In this document: in pieces, positions 8,521-16,918 of the stretch
How the letters are laid out: each line of letters begins with the position of its first letter
Numbering within the stretch: the stretch's first letter is position 1
From: Salipaludibacillus neizhouensis
GTDB taxonomy: Bacteria > Bacillota > Bacilli > Bacillales > Salisediminibacteriaceae
Assembly: GCF_002886185.1 (NCBI RefSeq)
Contig: NZ_KZ614147.1
Coordinates: 1,151,187-1,215,186, forward strand
Length of the DNA: 64,000 bases
Direction: 5' to 3'
Program-made: the position numbers and the translations under genes
The notes under the pieces: model-generated
The model's database searches: none
What the model saw: the letters and a program-made list of their open reading frames with translations, nothing else
Told to the model about the DNA's origin: nothing

Positions 8521-9930
8521 ATGTCTTTAGTACAAACACAACGGACGATTGGGCAGGTAATGAATGAATTAAAGGAGGATGTAACTTTTCTTCCAAAGAT
8601 GACGGCGGAAGCTCGGGAAAATGCCTTTGAGTCTGGTAAAGAGATTTTGACTACGACCGACAAGGTGATTAAAAGTTACATACGGGTGTCGAAAGATGAT
8701 GGAAGAATTGTTCGGATTCCCGCCTATCGAATTCAGCACAATGATATCGCTGGTTTTTATAAAGGGGGGATCAGGTACAGTGAGCTAGTAAATGAAGAGG
8801 AAGTTGAAAATCTCGCTGTGCTGATGACGTTGAAAAACGCGCTACATGAACTTCCGTACGGAGGGGCGAAAGGCGGAGTTGTCGTTAATCCAAGTGATTA
8901 CTCTGAGAGAGAGTTAAATTTGATATCGAAAAAATATGTGCAAAGATTTGCTCCGGATATTGGACCGACACATGACATTCCTGCGCCTGATATGGGGACG
9001 AACGAACAAGTGATGGACTGGATGGTCGGCGAGTACAAAACGATTCATCCAGGCGAAAACTACATGGGTGCTTTTACAGGGAAAAGCATTGAAAACGGCG
9101 GAGCTCAAGGTCGGAGAGAAGCAACGGGTAAAGGAACCTATTACAGTTACACTTGGCTCGTGAATGAGTGGGCGAGAAAACAACCGGATGACTTTTTGCA
9201 TGATGGAAAAAACATCCACAAACTTCAGTTTGAGAAATTGAAAAACTTGTATACAAAGAGTGATCGTGGCGAGAAAATTTCGATTGCGATTCAGGGGTTT
9301 GGTAATGTTGGTTCCGTTGCTGCATTGGAGGCGTATAAGGATAAGAAGTTGCATCATAACGTCATTTCGGTCAGTGATCACCAGGTGACGCTGTTTAATA
9401 CAGATGGACTGGAAATCGTGAATTTAGTTTCCTATCAAGAAGAAAATGGTCACCTTCCAAGAACAAAAGAAGCATTGGAGAGTGTTGGTGTAAAAGCAGC
9501 AATATTAGAGAGAGATGCGATCTTGACGATGGAAATGGATGTGCTTGTTTTAGCCGCGATCGAGGATCAAATCATGGAAGGAAACATGAAAGAAATAAAG
9601 GCTGATATTTTGGTTGAGGGAGCCAATGCCCCGATCAATGTAGCTGCGGATACTCATCTTCATCAAAAAGGAAAAGTGGTTATTCCTGATATTTTGGCAA
9701 ACGCTGGTGGTGTGACAGTATCTTACCTCGAGTGGAAGCAGGATAGAATTACCCAATTATATACAAAAGAAGAAGCTTTAGATGAGATGTATCAGCACAT
9801 GGCAGCGAGTTGTGAAAAAGTATTCTCCTCGTACTTTTATCGAGAACTGGAAGGCATTCGGAAAACATGTTATCTCCATGCCGCCAAAAGATTGTTCAGC
9901 TTGCTTTACAAACACGGGAAGTTGTTTTAA
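8521..9930 (+). CDS. Glutamate dehydrogenase (Glu/Leu/Phe/Val dehydrogenase family)
   Basis: Interconverts glutamate and 2-oxoglutarate plus ammonium with NAD(P)(H), in the cytosol. The substrate domain holds GGIRYS and PYGGAKGGV, whose Lys is catalytic; the dinucleotide domain holds IQGFGNVGSVAA near residue 260, and the NAGGVTVSYLEW motif is present. At 469 residues it is ~40 longer than RocG/GudB-type enzymes; the extra stretch lies around residues 215-250 between the two domains (ARKQPDDFLHDGKNIHKLQ and after). ATG 8521 has AAGGAG ~10 nt upstream. The gene is monocistronic and preceded by a family A element and an inverted repeat. Cofactor preference cannot be read here, and the extra segment makes the isoenzyme class uncertain. 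Confidence 0.9.
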   Translation: MSLVQTQRTIGQVMNELKEDVTFLPKMTAEARENAFESGKEILTTTDKVIKSYIRVSKDDGRIVRIPAYRIQHNDIAGFYKGGIRYSELVNEEEVENLAVLMTLKNALHELPYGGAKGGVVVNPSDYSERELNLISKKYVQRFAPDIGPTHDIPAPDMGTNEQVMDWMVGEYKTIHPGENYMGAFTGKSIENGGAQGRREATGKGTYYSYTWLVNEWARKQPDDFLHDGKNIHKLQFEKLKNLYTKSDRGEKISIAIQGFGNVGSVAALEAYKDKKLHHNVISVSDHQVTLFNTDGLEIVNLVSYQEENGHLPRTKEALESVGVKAAILERDAILTMEMDVLVLAAIEDQIMEGNMKEIKADILVEGANAPINVAADTHLHQKGKVVIPDILANAGGVTVSYLEWKQDRITQLYTKEEALDEMYQHMAASCEKVFSSYFYRELEGIRKTCYLHAAKRLFSLLYKHGKLF

Positions 9931-9940
9931 TCGACGGTGG

Positions 9941-9996
9941 CTTCCAAATAATGGGGGGGGCTAATGGGGGGGCAGACCCGCAAATATTTTCCATAT
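9941..9996. repeat. REP palindrome, copy 3 (imperfect double)
   Basis: CTTCCAAATAATGGGG, a run of eight G, then ATGGGGGGGCAGACCCGC. The right flank (CAAATATTTTCCATAT) matches the copy at 10981. Confidence 0.65.
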
Positions 9997-10077
9997 CCGC
10001 AGTGCGTTTCAGTGGAATTCTCGTTTTTCGGAAGGTAGTATGAAAATGAGATAAGAATTACGAAAGGATGATGAAAA

Positions 10078-10642
10078 ATGGCTTATGATATCGTGGTAAT
10101 TGGAGCAGGACCTGCTGGAGCTAGTGCGGCACTTTTTGCTGCTAAGACTAGGAAGAAAAACGTTGGTCATTGATAGTGATCAAAGTATTACTAAAAAAGC
10201 ATGGGTTAAAAATCACTATGGGGTAAGTGAGATTACAGGACCCGATCTTGTGGAAACAGGATTAAACCAGGTGAAAAGTGTTGGCGGAGAAGTGGTCAAG
10301 GATAAAGTTTCTAACCTTTCCGGTGAGAAAGGCAACGTTAAGATAGAAACAGAAAATGGCAGCTATGAAGCGAACCATGTTATTTTGGCAACGGGAATGA
10401 TTGTTGAATTAGCAGAAGCATCAGGCATTAATACAAAAGACGGAACGGAGCCACGAGTGAAGAAAGTGGTTAAAGTTGATGAGCAAGGAAAAACAAACGT
10501 GAGCGGCATATGGGCAGCTGGAACATGTGCTGGTCAAAGTGTCCACACGATCATCACGGCTGGGCATGGAGCCTCGGTTGCAATCAATGTGATAAGTGAA
10601 ATCAATGGAGAACGTTATGTAGATCACGACATTTTAAAATAA
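10078..10642 (+). pseudogene. FAD/NAD(P)-dependent oxidoreductase (thioredoxin-reductase-like), frameshifted
   Basis: Small flavoprotein of the thioredoxin-reductase superfamily without the redox CxxC. The ATG at 10078, with AAGGATG upstream, starts MAYDIVVIGAGPAGASAALFAAK, a complete FAD-binding Rossmann start. The frame then fails near 10142-10150; the protein continues one frame over as LGRKTLVIDSDQS and runs to a normal end with GIWAAGTCAGQSVHTIITAGHGASVAIN. One extra base at AAG-A-CTAGGA, or loss of two, explains it. The joined product would be ~188 residues, a normal size for this subgroup. It could be a recent pseudogene or a sequencing error, since everything downstream is well kept. 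Confidence 0.8.
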
Positions 10643-10659
10643 TAGTCTTTATCAAATTT

Positions 10660-10709
10660 AAACAAGCGAAAGCCGAATCGTTTATCCGGCTTTCGCTTGT
10701 TTTTTTATT
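10660..10709. terminator. Strong intrinsic terminator
   Basis: AACAAGCGAAAGCCG and CGGCTTTCGCTTGTT pair perfectly around a short loop and are followed by TTTTTTATTT; ~20 bp after the oxidoreductase stop. Confidence 0.9.
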
Positions 10710-11083
10710 TGGGTTAGAAGTATTTTGGGCTAAGAGAGTATGACGGTTGTGATACTTAATGATAAAGGCGACTCTGGGAAAAGGGTGTGGGGTGTGAGTG
10801 TCGCTATAGGAATAAGATAGTGCCACCCAGAAGAAGCGTATAGTGTGAATGTAGGCATACGGGTCTAATAGTGACGCTCGGAGCACGAAGGAAAAATGAA
10901 AGTCGCTATATGCAACTAATAGTGCCTTCCAAAAGAAATATTCAGTACGACTGTCGCCAATCATCCCTTGTTGGGAATTTATGGGGGGACAGACCCGCAA
11001 AAATTTTCCATATTAGGGGTATTTATGACACTTTTTCTGTATAATTAAGTGTGTCGGGTGGTGTGAGGAAGGGGGAATAGGGG
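10710..11083. other. Intergenic stretch with degenerate short repeats and REP copy 4
   Basis: No credible gene. Short motifs such as ATAGTG(C/A)C and GTCGCTATA recur several times between 10780 and 10965, suggesting a decayed repeat. REP copy 4 (ATGGGGGGACAGACCCGC, ~10981-10998) follows, with the same right flank as copy 3. A TATAAT-like box near 11040 may be the promoter of the next operon. Confidence 0.5.
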
Positions 11084-11764
11084 ATGCTTCGGTTGTTTAG
11101 AACTGTTAAACATTATTTTGCCAAGGGTGTAGATCTAGAAAAGCAAGAAGACCAAGATCCGGTATCAATTGCCGATGAATTGTTAAAGGACATGGATCGA
11201 GAGTTATCTCACATGCGAGAATCGCTGAATAAACAGATTGCGAGTGAAAAACGGTTGAAACGAAGAGTGGAAGAAGCTTATCTGGAGGTTGGTCAAAGAG
11301 AAGCAGATGCGCTTGAGTTTTCACAACAGGATGATGAAAACTCTGCAAAGCTTGCGTTGTTAAAAAAAGAAGAGCTACGGCACCATGCAGCTGAAATGGA
11401 GACGTTATTAACCCAAACTCAAATACATAAAAAGGAGCTCCTTCAGCACATGGATGTGCAAACCGCGAATTATCATCGATTACAGGAAAAAAAGCTTCAT
11501 TTACAAACGAAGCGGAACCAACTGCGGCCTCCAACCGTACATGAAGTAGAGGAACTAAAAGTGCACGAGAAAAGAGTTTCTTCTTTATCCGTTCATCCAC
11601 ACATTGAAAATCCTGAGCAAGAAATGCCACTAAACTCAGGTGATGAACTGCCTGAGAGTCCGACACCGATTAATAGAGCTACTGGAAAACATGGTGTTAC
11701 TAATGTGGAAGAACGGTTAGAAGAACTTAAGAAATCACTCAAGCAAAAGGAATTAGGTGAGTAG
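11084..11764 (+). CDS. PspA/IM30-family protein
   Basis: 226-residue, mostly helical protein of the phage-shock/ESCRT-III-like PspA family, acting at the inner face of the membrane. MLRLFRTVKHYFAKGVD is the amphipathic N-terminal helix, DPVSIADELLKDMDREL the conserved start of the coiled coil, and long Glu/Lys/Gln-rich coiled coil runs to about residue 145; the last ~70 residues are a variable acidic tail. It is the first gene of an operon with a YuaF-like NfeD protein and a flotillin, starting 1 bp before the second gene. In B. subtilis yuaF-floT lack a pspA partner, but other bacteria link PspA-like, NfeD and flotillin functions in membrane stress. Confidence 0.85.
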   Translation: MLRLFRTVKHYFAKGVDLEKQEDQDPVSIADELLKDMDRELSHMRESLNKQIASEKRLKRRVEEAYLEVGQREADALEFSQQDDENSAKLALLKKEELRHHAAEMETLLTQTQIHKKELLQHMDVQTANYHRLQEKKLHLQTKRNQLRPPTVHEVEELKVHEKRVSSLSVHPHIENPEQEMPLNSGDELPESPTPINRATGKHGVTNVEERLEELKKSLKQKELGE

Positions 11765-11765
11765 T

Positions 11766-12296
11766 ATGGAGGTATTTGGTTTCCCGATCGAAACACTGTA
11801 TTTATATGCACTTATTTTAGGTGTGATCCTAACGGTTCTCTTTCTGTTCGTGGGAGACCTACTCGAAGGTCTGTTCAATATTTCAGGCGATGGGGTGATA
11901 AACCCGATTACGTTAATAGGTTATATTACTTTATTTGGTGGACTAGGGTACGTGTTGGAGACGGTGACATTCATGAACAGTGGTACGATCATTGTGATAA
12001 ATGCAGTCATATCGCTTATTGTTATCGTGCTCGTCAATTTTTTCATTGTTATTCCCGTGAAGCGGTCGGAAAAAAATATTTCATACTCTGTTCAAGAATT
12101 GAAAGGAACTATAGGTGAAGTATATACAACCATTCCGATTGATGGGTTTGGAGAAATTGTCATTCCGAGAACGCATGGAACGATGAGTAAGCCGGCAAAA
12201 AGCTTCGATGGCGATCATTTGCCTGAAGGAACAAAAATTCTTGTCATTGATATTGATGACGAAGGTGTGTTTCTCGTTTCCAAGCATTATGAATGA
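11766..12296 (+). CDS. yuaF: NfeD-family membrane protein, YuaF-like
   Basis: Partner of flotillin in lipid-domain maintenance. The 176-residue product has about three membrane helices (residues ~8-30, 45-65, 73-97) and a C-terminal cytosolic OB-fold NfeD domain containing LKGTIGEVYTTIPIDGFGEIVI. ATG 11766 is taken because AGGTGAG lies 5 nt before it; GTG 11757 is possible. It sits immediately after the PspA-like gene and 126 bp before floT, the yuaF-floT order of B. subtilis, where the pair is under the envelope-stress factor sigma-W. No clear sigma-W promoter was found here. Confidence 0.88.
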   Translation: MEVFGFPIETLYLYALILGVILTVLFLFVGDLLEGLFNISGDGVINPITLIGYITLFGGLGYVLETVTFMNSGTIIVINAVISLIVIVLVNFFIVIPVKRSEKNISYSVQELKGTIGEVYTTIPIDGFGEIVIPRTHGTMSKPAKSFDGDHLPEGTKILVIDIDDEGVFLVSKHYE

Positions 12297-12422
12297 AGTG
12301 AAATTGAGGGAAGAAACGATGTATCTAGTTTTATAAAAAAAAAGTGAAATTCGGTTCAAACTCGGGCATTTTTAGAAAAAAGGAAAGCGTGGACTATTAT
12401 GAGATAAAAAGGGGATGGATGT

Positions 12423-14009
12423 ATGGAGTTTTTAAGTTCTGCAGTTATTATTGGTATTGTTGTTGCATTTGTATTTCTCGTATTAATAGGTGTTTACTTT
12501 ACCCGATACCAAACTTCCGGGCCGAACGAAGCCTTGCTTGTTACTGGTAGCTATTTAGGAAAAGGTAAAAATATTTCCGATGATTCCGATGGGAAAAAGA
12601 TGAAAATTTTGCGTGGGGGCGGGGCCTTTGTCGTACCGGTTTTCCAGCAATATGCAAAATTCAGTTTAGCAAACTATAGCTTAAACATTGTTACGACAGG
12701 TGCTTATACAGAGCAAGGGGTACCGGTTTCTGTTGATGGTGTGGCGATTATCAAAGTCGGATCTACGATGGAAGAGATTGCAACAGCGGCAGAACAATAC
12801 TTAGGTAAATCTACAGAAGAATTTGAAGAAGAAGTCCAAGATGTGCTTCGAGGCCATTTACGTTCTATTCTTGGTTCGATGAGTGTAGAAGATATTAATA
12901 ATAATCGGGAGCGTTTTAACCAAGAAGTGCAATCGGTAGCATCTCGCGACTTTAATAAAATGGGGTTGGAAATCAAGTCATTTACGCTTCAGGAAGTAAC
13001 AGATACAGAAGGCTATTTAGACTCACTTGGTAAACCGCGAATTGCTGAAGTGAAGCGAAATGCCGCAGTAGCAGAAGCGGAACGAAAGAAAGAAGCGCGA
13101 ATAGAGAACGCACGAGCTGAACAAGAAGCGAAGGCACAGGAATTAGTGCGTGATACGGAAATTGCGAATTCTGAGAAAGAAAAGCAATTAAAGATTGCGA
13201 TCTATAACCGTGAACAGGATCAAGCCAAAGCAGAAGCGGATCAGGCGTATGACTTACAGACAGCCAAATCCAAACAACAAGTTACGGAAGAAGAAATGCA
13301 AATTCGCATCATTGAACGAGATAAGCAAATTGAATTGGAAGAGCGTGAGATTAAGCGTCGTGAGAAACAGTATGACGCTGAAGTTCGTAAAAAAGCGGAT
13401 GCCGATCGTTATGAGCAGGAACAAAAAGCGGAAGCGAATAAAGTCCAGCAAATGCGTGCCGCGGAAGCATCTCAGTATCAAATTGAAGCAGAGGCCAGAG
13501 CTCAAGCGGACGCTGAACGTTTACGCGGGGAAGCCGATGCTAGTGTTATTCGCAACCGTGGTGAAGCGGAAGCAATGGTTATTCTTAAAAAAGGTGAAGC
13601 CGAAGCAGAAGCGAAGAAAATGCTTGCAGAGGCATTCGATAAATACGGCGATGCAGCGAAACTCAGCATGATTCTTGAAATGCTGCCAGCTTACGCGCGA
13701 GAAATTGCTGCACCTCTTAGTGCGATTGATAGTGTGACCGTTGTTGATACTGGTGGAAGCAGTAAAGATGGTGGAGGTGGAGCCGGAAAAATGTCCAGTT
13801 ATGTGACAGATTTGATGGCAACACTACCGGAGAACCTTAAGGCAGCATCAGGGATTGACGTCCAAGATTTATTAGAGAATTTCTCTGGAAAAGGAAATGT
13901 AAAACAAAGCATGGATGAATTAACAGAGCAACTATCGGCTCAAAACCAAAGTGGGGAAGCATCTGCAAATTCGGAAGTTACGAACACAGATACACCTAGT
14001 AATTCTTAA
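12423..14009 (+). CDS. floT: Flotillin
   Basis: Scaffold of functional membrane microdomains that influences membrane fluidity, secretion and signalling. The 528-residue product has an N-terminal membrane hairpin/helix (SSAVIIGIVVAFVFLVLIGVY), an SPFH/Band-7 domain (about 30-200), then long Glu/Ala-rich coiled coil (about 210-400) with the flotillin repeats AEAERKKEARIE and GEAEAMVILKKGEAEAEA, and a Ser/Asn-rich tail. It is similar in size to B. subtilis FloT (~509). ATG 12423 follows AAGGGGATGG. It is the last gene of the pspA-like/yuaF/floT operon and has its own terminator; yuaI does not follow. Confidence 0.94.
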   Translation: MEFLSSAVIIGIVVAFVFLVLIGVYFTRYQTSGPNEALLVTGSYLGKGKNISDDSDGKKMKILRGGGAFVVPVFQQYAKFSLANYSLNIVTTGAYTEQGVPVSVDGVAIIKVGSTMEEIATAAEQYLGKSTEEFEEEVQDVLRGHLRSILGSMSVEDINNNRERFNQEVQSVASRDFNKMGLEIKSFTLQEVTDTEGYLDSLGKPRIAEVKRNAAVAEAERKKEARIENARAEQEAKAQELVRDTEIANSEKEKQLKIAIYNREQDQAKAEADQAYDLQTAKSKQQVTEEEMQIRIIERDKQIELEEREIKRREKQYDAEVRKKADADRYEQEQKAEANKVQQMRAAEASQYQIEAEARAQADAERLRGEADASVIRNRGEAEAMVILKKGEAEAEAKKMLAEAFDKYGDAAKLSMILEMLPAYAREIAAPLSAIDSVTVVDTGGSSKDGGGGAGKMSSYVTDLMATLPENLKAASGIDVQDLLENFSGKGNVKQSMDELTEQLSAQNQSGEASANSEVTNTDTPSNS

Positions 14010-14039
14010 GTTAATGATAGATTAATAGTTTTCTATGAG

Positions 14040-14076
14040 TAAAAGCGACGGAATAAGCTCCGTCGCTTTTATTTTT
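14040..14076 (+). terminator. Intrinsic terminator after floT
   Basis: AAAAGCGACGGA pairs with TCCGTCGCTTTT around a short loop and is followed by ATTTTTG. Confidence 0.9.
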
Positions 14077-14138
14077 GAACAGTTAAGAACTTATAAAATT
14101 CTTTTTGAGAGATTGTTGTATGCTTTTGAACAGAGGTA

Positions 14139-14180
14139 CTCGAATTCGCTCTAGATGCCTGATTTCGGTGGGCAATGCCC
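14139..14180. repeat. Family B repeat fragment
   Basis: ACTCGAATTCGCTCTAGATG followed by TTTCGGTGGGCAATG resembles the left part of the family B palindrome at 984. It abuts the 3' end of the RAYT gene. Confidence 0.5.
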
Positions 14181-14191
14181 CCTTGAAAATG

Positions 14192-14890
14192 TTATTCTAG
14201 TAAAGGAGTTTCTTTTTTGTCATTTTCGGTGTAAAAACTTTCAGCAACGATGAGGTTAGCATTTTCTTCAGAAATTGTCGCTAAACTTTTTTTCGCGGCT
14301 TCCTTTAAATAGTCATCATAAAAATCTGTTAAAAAATCTCGATTCGCATGTTTATCAAGATCTTTTTCCACAAATTCTTTATAGAGAACCACTGAATCTT
14401 CCGAGAAAAACTGGAGAACCTTTGTGGTGGTTAAAAACGAATGATTCGTTTTAGCAAGATAATTTTTATAACTGCTCCAATAATATTTCTCTGGAGAATC
14501 AACGATATTTGCCATATATGGGTTTAAATGAATGTATTTACTGACTTCCAAAAAATAAGTGGTGTTACGAATAAGGAGCGCATGATATCTTCCACTAAAA
14601 ACATGTCCACTAAGGTCGTGACGTTTGTTAAAATAGATAGCATACAGGGAATGTAGTCGTTTCATAATTTTTTTACTATGGTAATCTGTTGTTTCCATTA
14701 GAAGGTGAATGTGATTGGTCATCAGGCAGTATGCATGAATTCTAAACGGGAATTCCTGATGTACTTCTGAGAGGAGAGCGAGATACTTGAGGCGGTCAGC
14801 GTCATCATAAAATATCGCACTTCGACGATTACCTCTACTTGTAATATGATATGTTGCACCTGGGTACCAAATTCTCGGTTTTCTACCCAT
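14192..14890 (-). CDS. REP-associated tyrosine transposase (RAYT, TnpA_REP / Y1 family)
   Basis: Single-copy HUH endonuclease related to IS200/IS605 TnpA; RAYTs bind and cut REP palindromes and are usually kept as host genes. The 232-residue product starts MGRKPRIWYPGATYHITSRGN, has the metal-binding HxH motif in MTNHIHLLME (His60, His62) and the probable nucleophile Tyr119 in SKYIHLNPY. ATG 14890 is taken because the family N-terminus begins there with AAAGG upstream; the longer frame to 14995 adds unrelated residues. There are no IS200-type ends immediately around the gene, but eight GGGGTCAGACCCC-like palindromes flank it at 4.5-24.7 kb, one of them ~230 bp upstream. These are its likely substrates (inference). 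Confidence 0.9.
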   Translation of the reverse strand: MGRKPRIWYPGATYHITSRGNRRSAIFYDDADRLKYLALLSEVHQEFPFRIHAYCLMTNHIHLLMETTDYHSKKIMKRLHSLYAIYFNKRHDLSGHVFSGRYHALLIRNTTYFLEVSKYIHLNPYMANIVDSPEKYYWSSYKNYLAKTNHSFLTTTKVLQFFSEDSVVLYKEFVEKDLDKHANRDFLTDFYDDYLKEAAKKSLATISEENANLIVAESFYTENDKKETPLLE

Positions 14891-15115
14891 ACATATTTCA
14901 CACCTTTCACTTGCTGAAATGGGATAAAGATGGTAAGTCATTTGGAAGTTAATCAAATTAAAAGGAAAGACGAAGGTCAAACTGGGGAAAAACATTTATT
15001 CGGTCGTAAAATAACAAATAAAAACGAATAATAGAGTAATGTCATTGCTCTAAAAGATAGGATTCGACACTAAACTCAAAAATCCTTCTATTTAGTGAAA
15101 ATAAATAAAAGGAAA

Positions 15116-15142
15116 ATAATGGGGGGGGCTGCCCCCCCAGAA
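15116..15142. repeat. REP palindrome, copy 5
   Basis: ATAATGGGGGGGG-CTG-CCCCCCC: a perfect G/C palindrome variant of the family, between the RAYT gene and the AEC transporter, ~15 bp before the latter's ribosome-binding site. Confidence 0.65.
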
Positions 15143-15158
15143 ATTAGGAAGCGATGAT

Positions 15159-16055
15159 ATGACAATTTTTATTACGGTTGTGTTGCCTGTGTTGCTTGTG
15201 TTTGTTGCAGGTTATGTGGTGCAGAAGTGGCGTAAGGTGGACATTAAACCAGTCTCAACAGTAGCAATCTATATTTTGACTCCAGCACTAGTATTTGAAA
15301 CGTTTTATTATGCAGAAATGAATATTCAGTATGCTTATATGATTGCTTTTGCGTTGATCTTACTTTTCGCACTAATTATTATTACAAAAGTATATTCATG
15401 GAAAATGAAATATTCTGCTAGCACGGAAAGTGGTCTTATCCTCTCGACGGCATTTATGAATTCTGGTAACTATGGGGCACCAATTATCCTCTTTGCATAT
15501 GGGGAGGCGGGATTTGCCTTTGCGATTTCGTTCATGGTTTTACAAGCGGTAATTATGAATTTCTTTGGTATTTACTATGCTGCCAGAGGAGTATCCGGGA
15601 TGAGAACTGCTTTAAAAGTTCTCATGAAAATGCCTGTGACATATTCCATGCTCTTAGTGATTCCACTAAAATTTTTTGATATCCCGATGCCGAGTACCAT
15701 CATGCAGCCGGTTGAATTAATCTCCCAAGCTGCCATTCCAATTGTCATGTTGATTTTAGGTATGCAGTTAGCAAGAATTGAATGGGGAAATTCCGCATGG
15801 GGAAAGGTTTCCTACGGGGTTATCGTAAGACTAGTTATTTCACCGATCATTGCTTACGGAATAACCTTGATGATGCCGATGGACCCGTTGCTGGCAGACG
15901 TTCTTATCGTCTCTGCTGCGATGCCATCCGCAGCAACAATCGTCATGTTTGCAGTAGAGTTTGATGCAGAACCAAAATTAGTATCCAGTACAACCCTGAT
16001 CACAACCTTATTAAGCGTCGTTACCATTACGCTGATCTTAACAATATTAGGGTAG
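15159..16055 (+). CDS. AEC-family transporter (auxin efflux carrier / malate permease type)
   Basis: Integral membrane permease of 298 residues with about ten helices in two five-helix repeats. Family features include PVLLVFVAGYVVQKW at the N-terminus, a NSGNYGAPI segment near residue 104 (conserved crossover loop) and the C-terminal half ending SAAMPSAATIVMFAVEFD. Bacterial members carry malonate, malate or other organic acids, so the substrate is open. AGGAAGCG precedes the ATG at 15159. The gene stands alone between two REP palindromes. Confidence 0.9.
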   Translation: MTIFITVVLPVLLVFVAGYVVQKWRKVDIKPVSTVAIYILTPALVFETFYYAEMNIQYAYMIAFALILLFALIIITKVYSWKMKYSASTESGLILSTAFMNSGNYGAPIILFAYGEAGFAFAISFMVLQAVIMNFFGIYYAARGVSGMRTALKVLMKMPVTYSMLLVIPLKFFDIPMPSTIMQPVELISQAAIPIVMLILGMQLARIEWGNSAWGKVSYGVIVRLVISPIIAYGITLMMPMDPLLADVLIVSAAMPSAATIVMFAVEFDAEPKLVSSTTLITTLLSVVTITLILTILG

Positions 16056-16077
16056 GTTTTGAGTCATTTGTAAAAAA

Positions 16078-16112
16078 AATGGGGGGTCTGACCCCAAAAA
16101 TGGACCCCAAAA
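16078..16112. repeat. REP palindrome, copy 6
   Basis: ATGGGGGGTCTGACCCCAAA, i.e. GGGGTCTGACCCC, followed by a partial direct repeat TGGACCCCAAAAATG. It lies between the AEC transporter and the ComEA-like gene. Confidence 0.75.
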
Positions 16113-16136
16113 ATGAAACGGATTGGAGGGGAAGGC

Positions 16137-16562
16137 ATGTTTAAAAGAATGTTTGTAATTTTGGTTACAGGTTTCTTGGTTTGGAAAGTGATTCTTCCAT
16201 TTTTAAAGAATCAGCTGCAGTTGGAGGTAGCTGTTGAGCAAGACGAACTGGATGAAACAAGACCGTTGATAAACGATAAAATCGAACCTAACAGCGAGGA
16301 AGCAGTATTTTTGAAAAAGTCAGCTCCCTCTGATTTGCGTGTTTCTGAAGAAAGTTTCCTAGAAGAGGTTGCTAGTGTTTCGATTAATCAGGCAAACCTT
16401 GAGGAACTTTTAAAACTTCCTGGCGTTGGCGCTGATTTGGGCTCTAAAATACTTGACTATCGTAAGCTCAACGGAGACTTTCAAGATAAAAAAGAGTTGC
16501 TTGCAGTCCCTGGCATTGGTGAAAAGAAGCTATTGGTTATGGAAGATTCTTTTCATATTTAA
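16137..16562 (+). CDS. ComEA-like helix-hairpin-helix protein
   Basis: 141-residue protein with an N-terminal membrane anchor (MFVILVTGFLVWKVILPFL), an acidic linker, and a C-terminal double helix-hairpin-helix (about residues 80-138) with LLKLPGVGADLGSKILDYR and LLAVPGIGEKKL. This plan matches ComEA, the membrane DNA receptor of competence, but the protein is shorter than B. subtilis ComEA (205 residues) and not next to comEB/comEC, so it may be a paralogue with another role. ATG 16137 is supported by GGAGGGGAAGG just upstream; the earlier start at 16113 overlaps the REP tail. A strong terminator follows. Confidence 0.8.
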   Translation: MFKRMFVILVTGFLVWKVILPFLKNQLQLEVAVEQDELDETRPLINDKIEPNSEEAVFLKKSAPSDLRVSEESFLEEVASVSINQANLEELLKLPGVGADLGSKILDYRKLNGDFQDKKELLAVPGIGEKKLLVMEDSFHI

Positions 16563-16595
16563 TAGATTGTTTGATAGTGACTCGTTTAGTACATA

Positions 16596-16641
16596 AAAAG
16601 ACGTCTCATTTTTCCTTAGCGAAGGAATGAGACGTCTTTTT
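16596..16641. terminator. Bidirectional intrinsic terminator
   Basis: AAAAGACGTCTCATT and AATGAGACGTCTTTTT are perfect inverted repeats around a ~17-nt loop, with T or A runs at each end. Confidence 0.9.
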
Positions 16642-16682
16642 GGATAGATAAGAATTTATAAAATTAGCACCTACAAAAGTAG

Positions 16683-16905
16683 CACATCGAAAACGAGAGC
16701 ATAGGCGAAAAAATCCGAGAGACTCCTGTGGAAGAGCACGCTATATTTAATAAAAGACGCTACACGTTTTTCTTAGAAGTGGTTGCTCGAATTTGCTCTA
16801 GGACGGACGCTTTCCGCAGGGTAAATGCTTCAGCCTTCGCTAGAAAAAAGTTTTCCACTAGCAGTTGCCTTCCTGCAGGAGTCTGCGTCTTCGTTTTCAT
16901 GCTTG
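16683..16905. repeat. Composite repeat: family B pieces around a solo family A tail
   Basis: CCGAGAGACTCCTGTGGAAG (family B right half) runs into GCTATATTTAATAAAAGACG plus CTACACGTTTTTCTTAG (family A tail, 16740-16776), then GCTCGAATTTGCTCTAGGAC and GGACGCTTTCCGCAGGG (family B left half). This looks like one repeat nested in another. No gene is supported; the forward ORFs here follow the repeat. Confidence 0.6.
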
Positions 16906-16918
16906 TTGTTTGTTCATG

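Noticed and set aside
13195-13671. 158-residue Lys/Arg-rich ORF inside floT
   Set aside because: It is a frame shadow of the repetitive Glu/Ala/Lys codons of the flotillin coiled coil.
14192-14995. Active IS200/IS605 insertion sequence
   Set aside because: The protein is of the RAYT type, there are no element-specific ends at the gene borders and no TnpB; it is better read as a single-copy host gene. The 14995 start adds 35 residues with no homology or ribosome-binding site.
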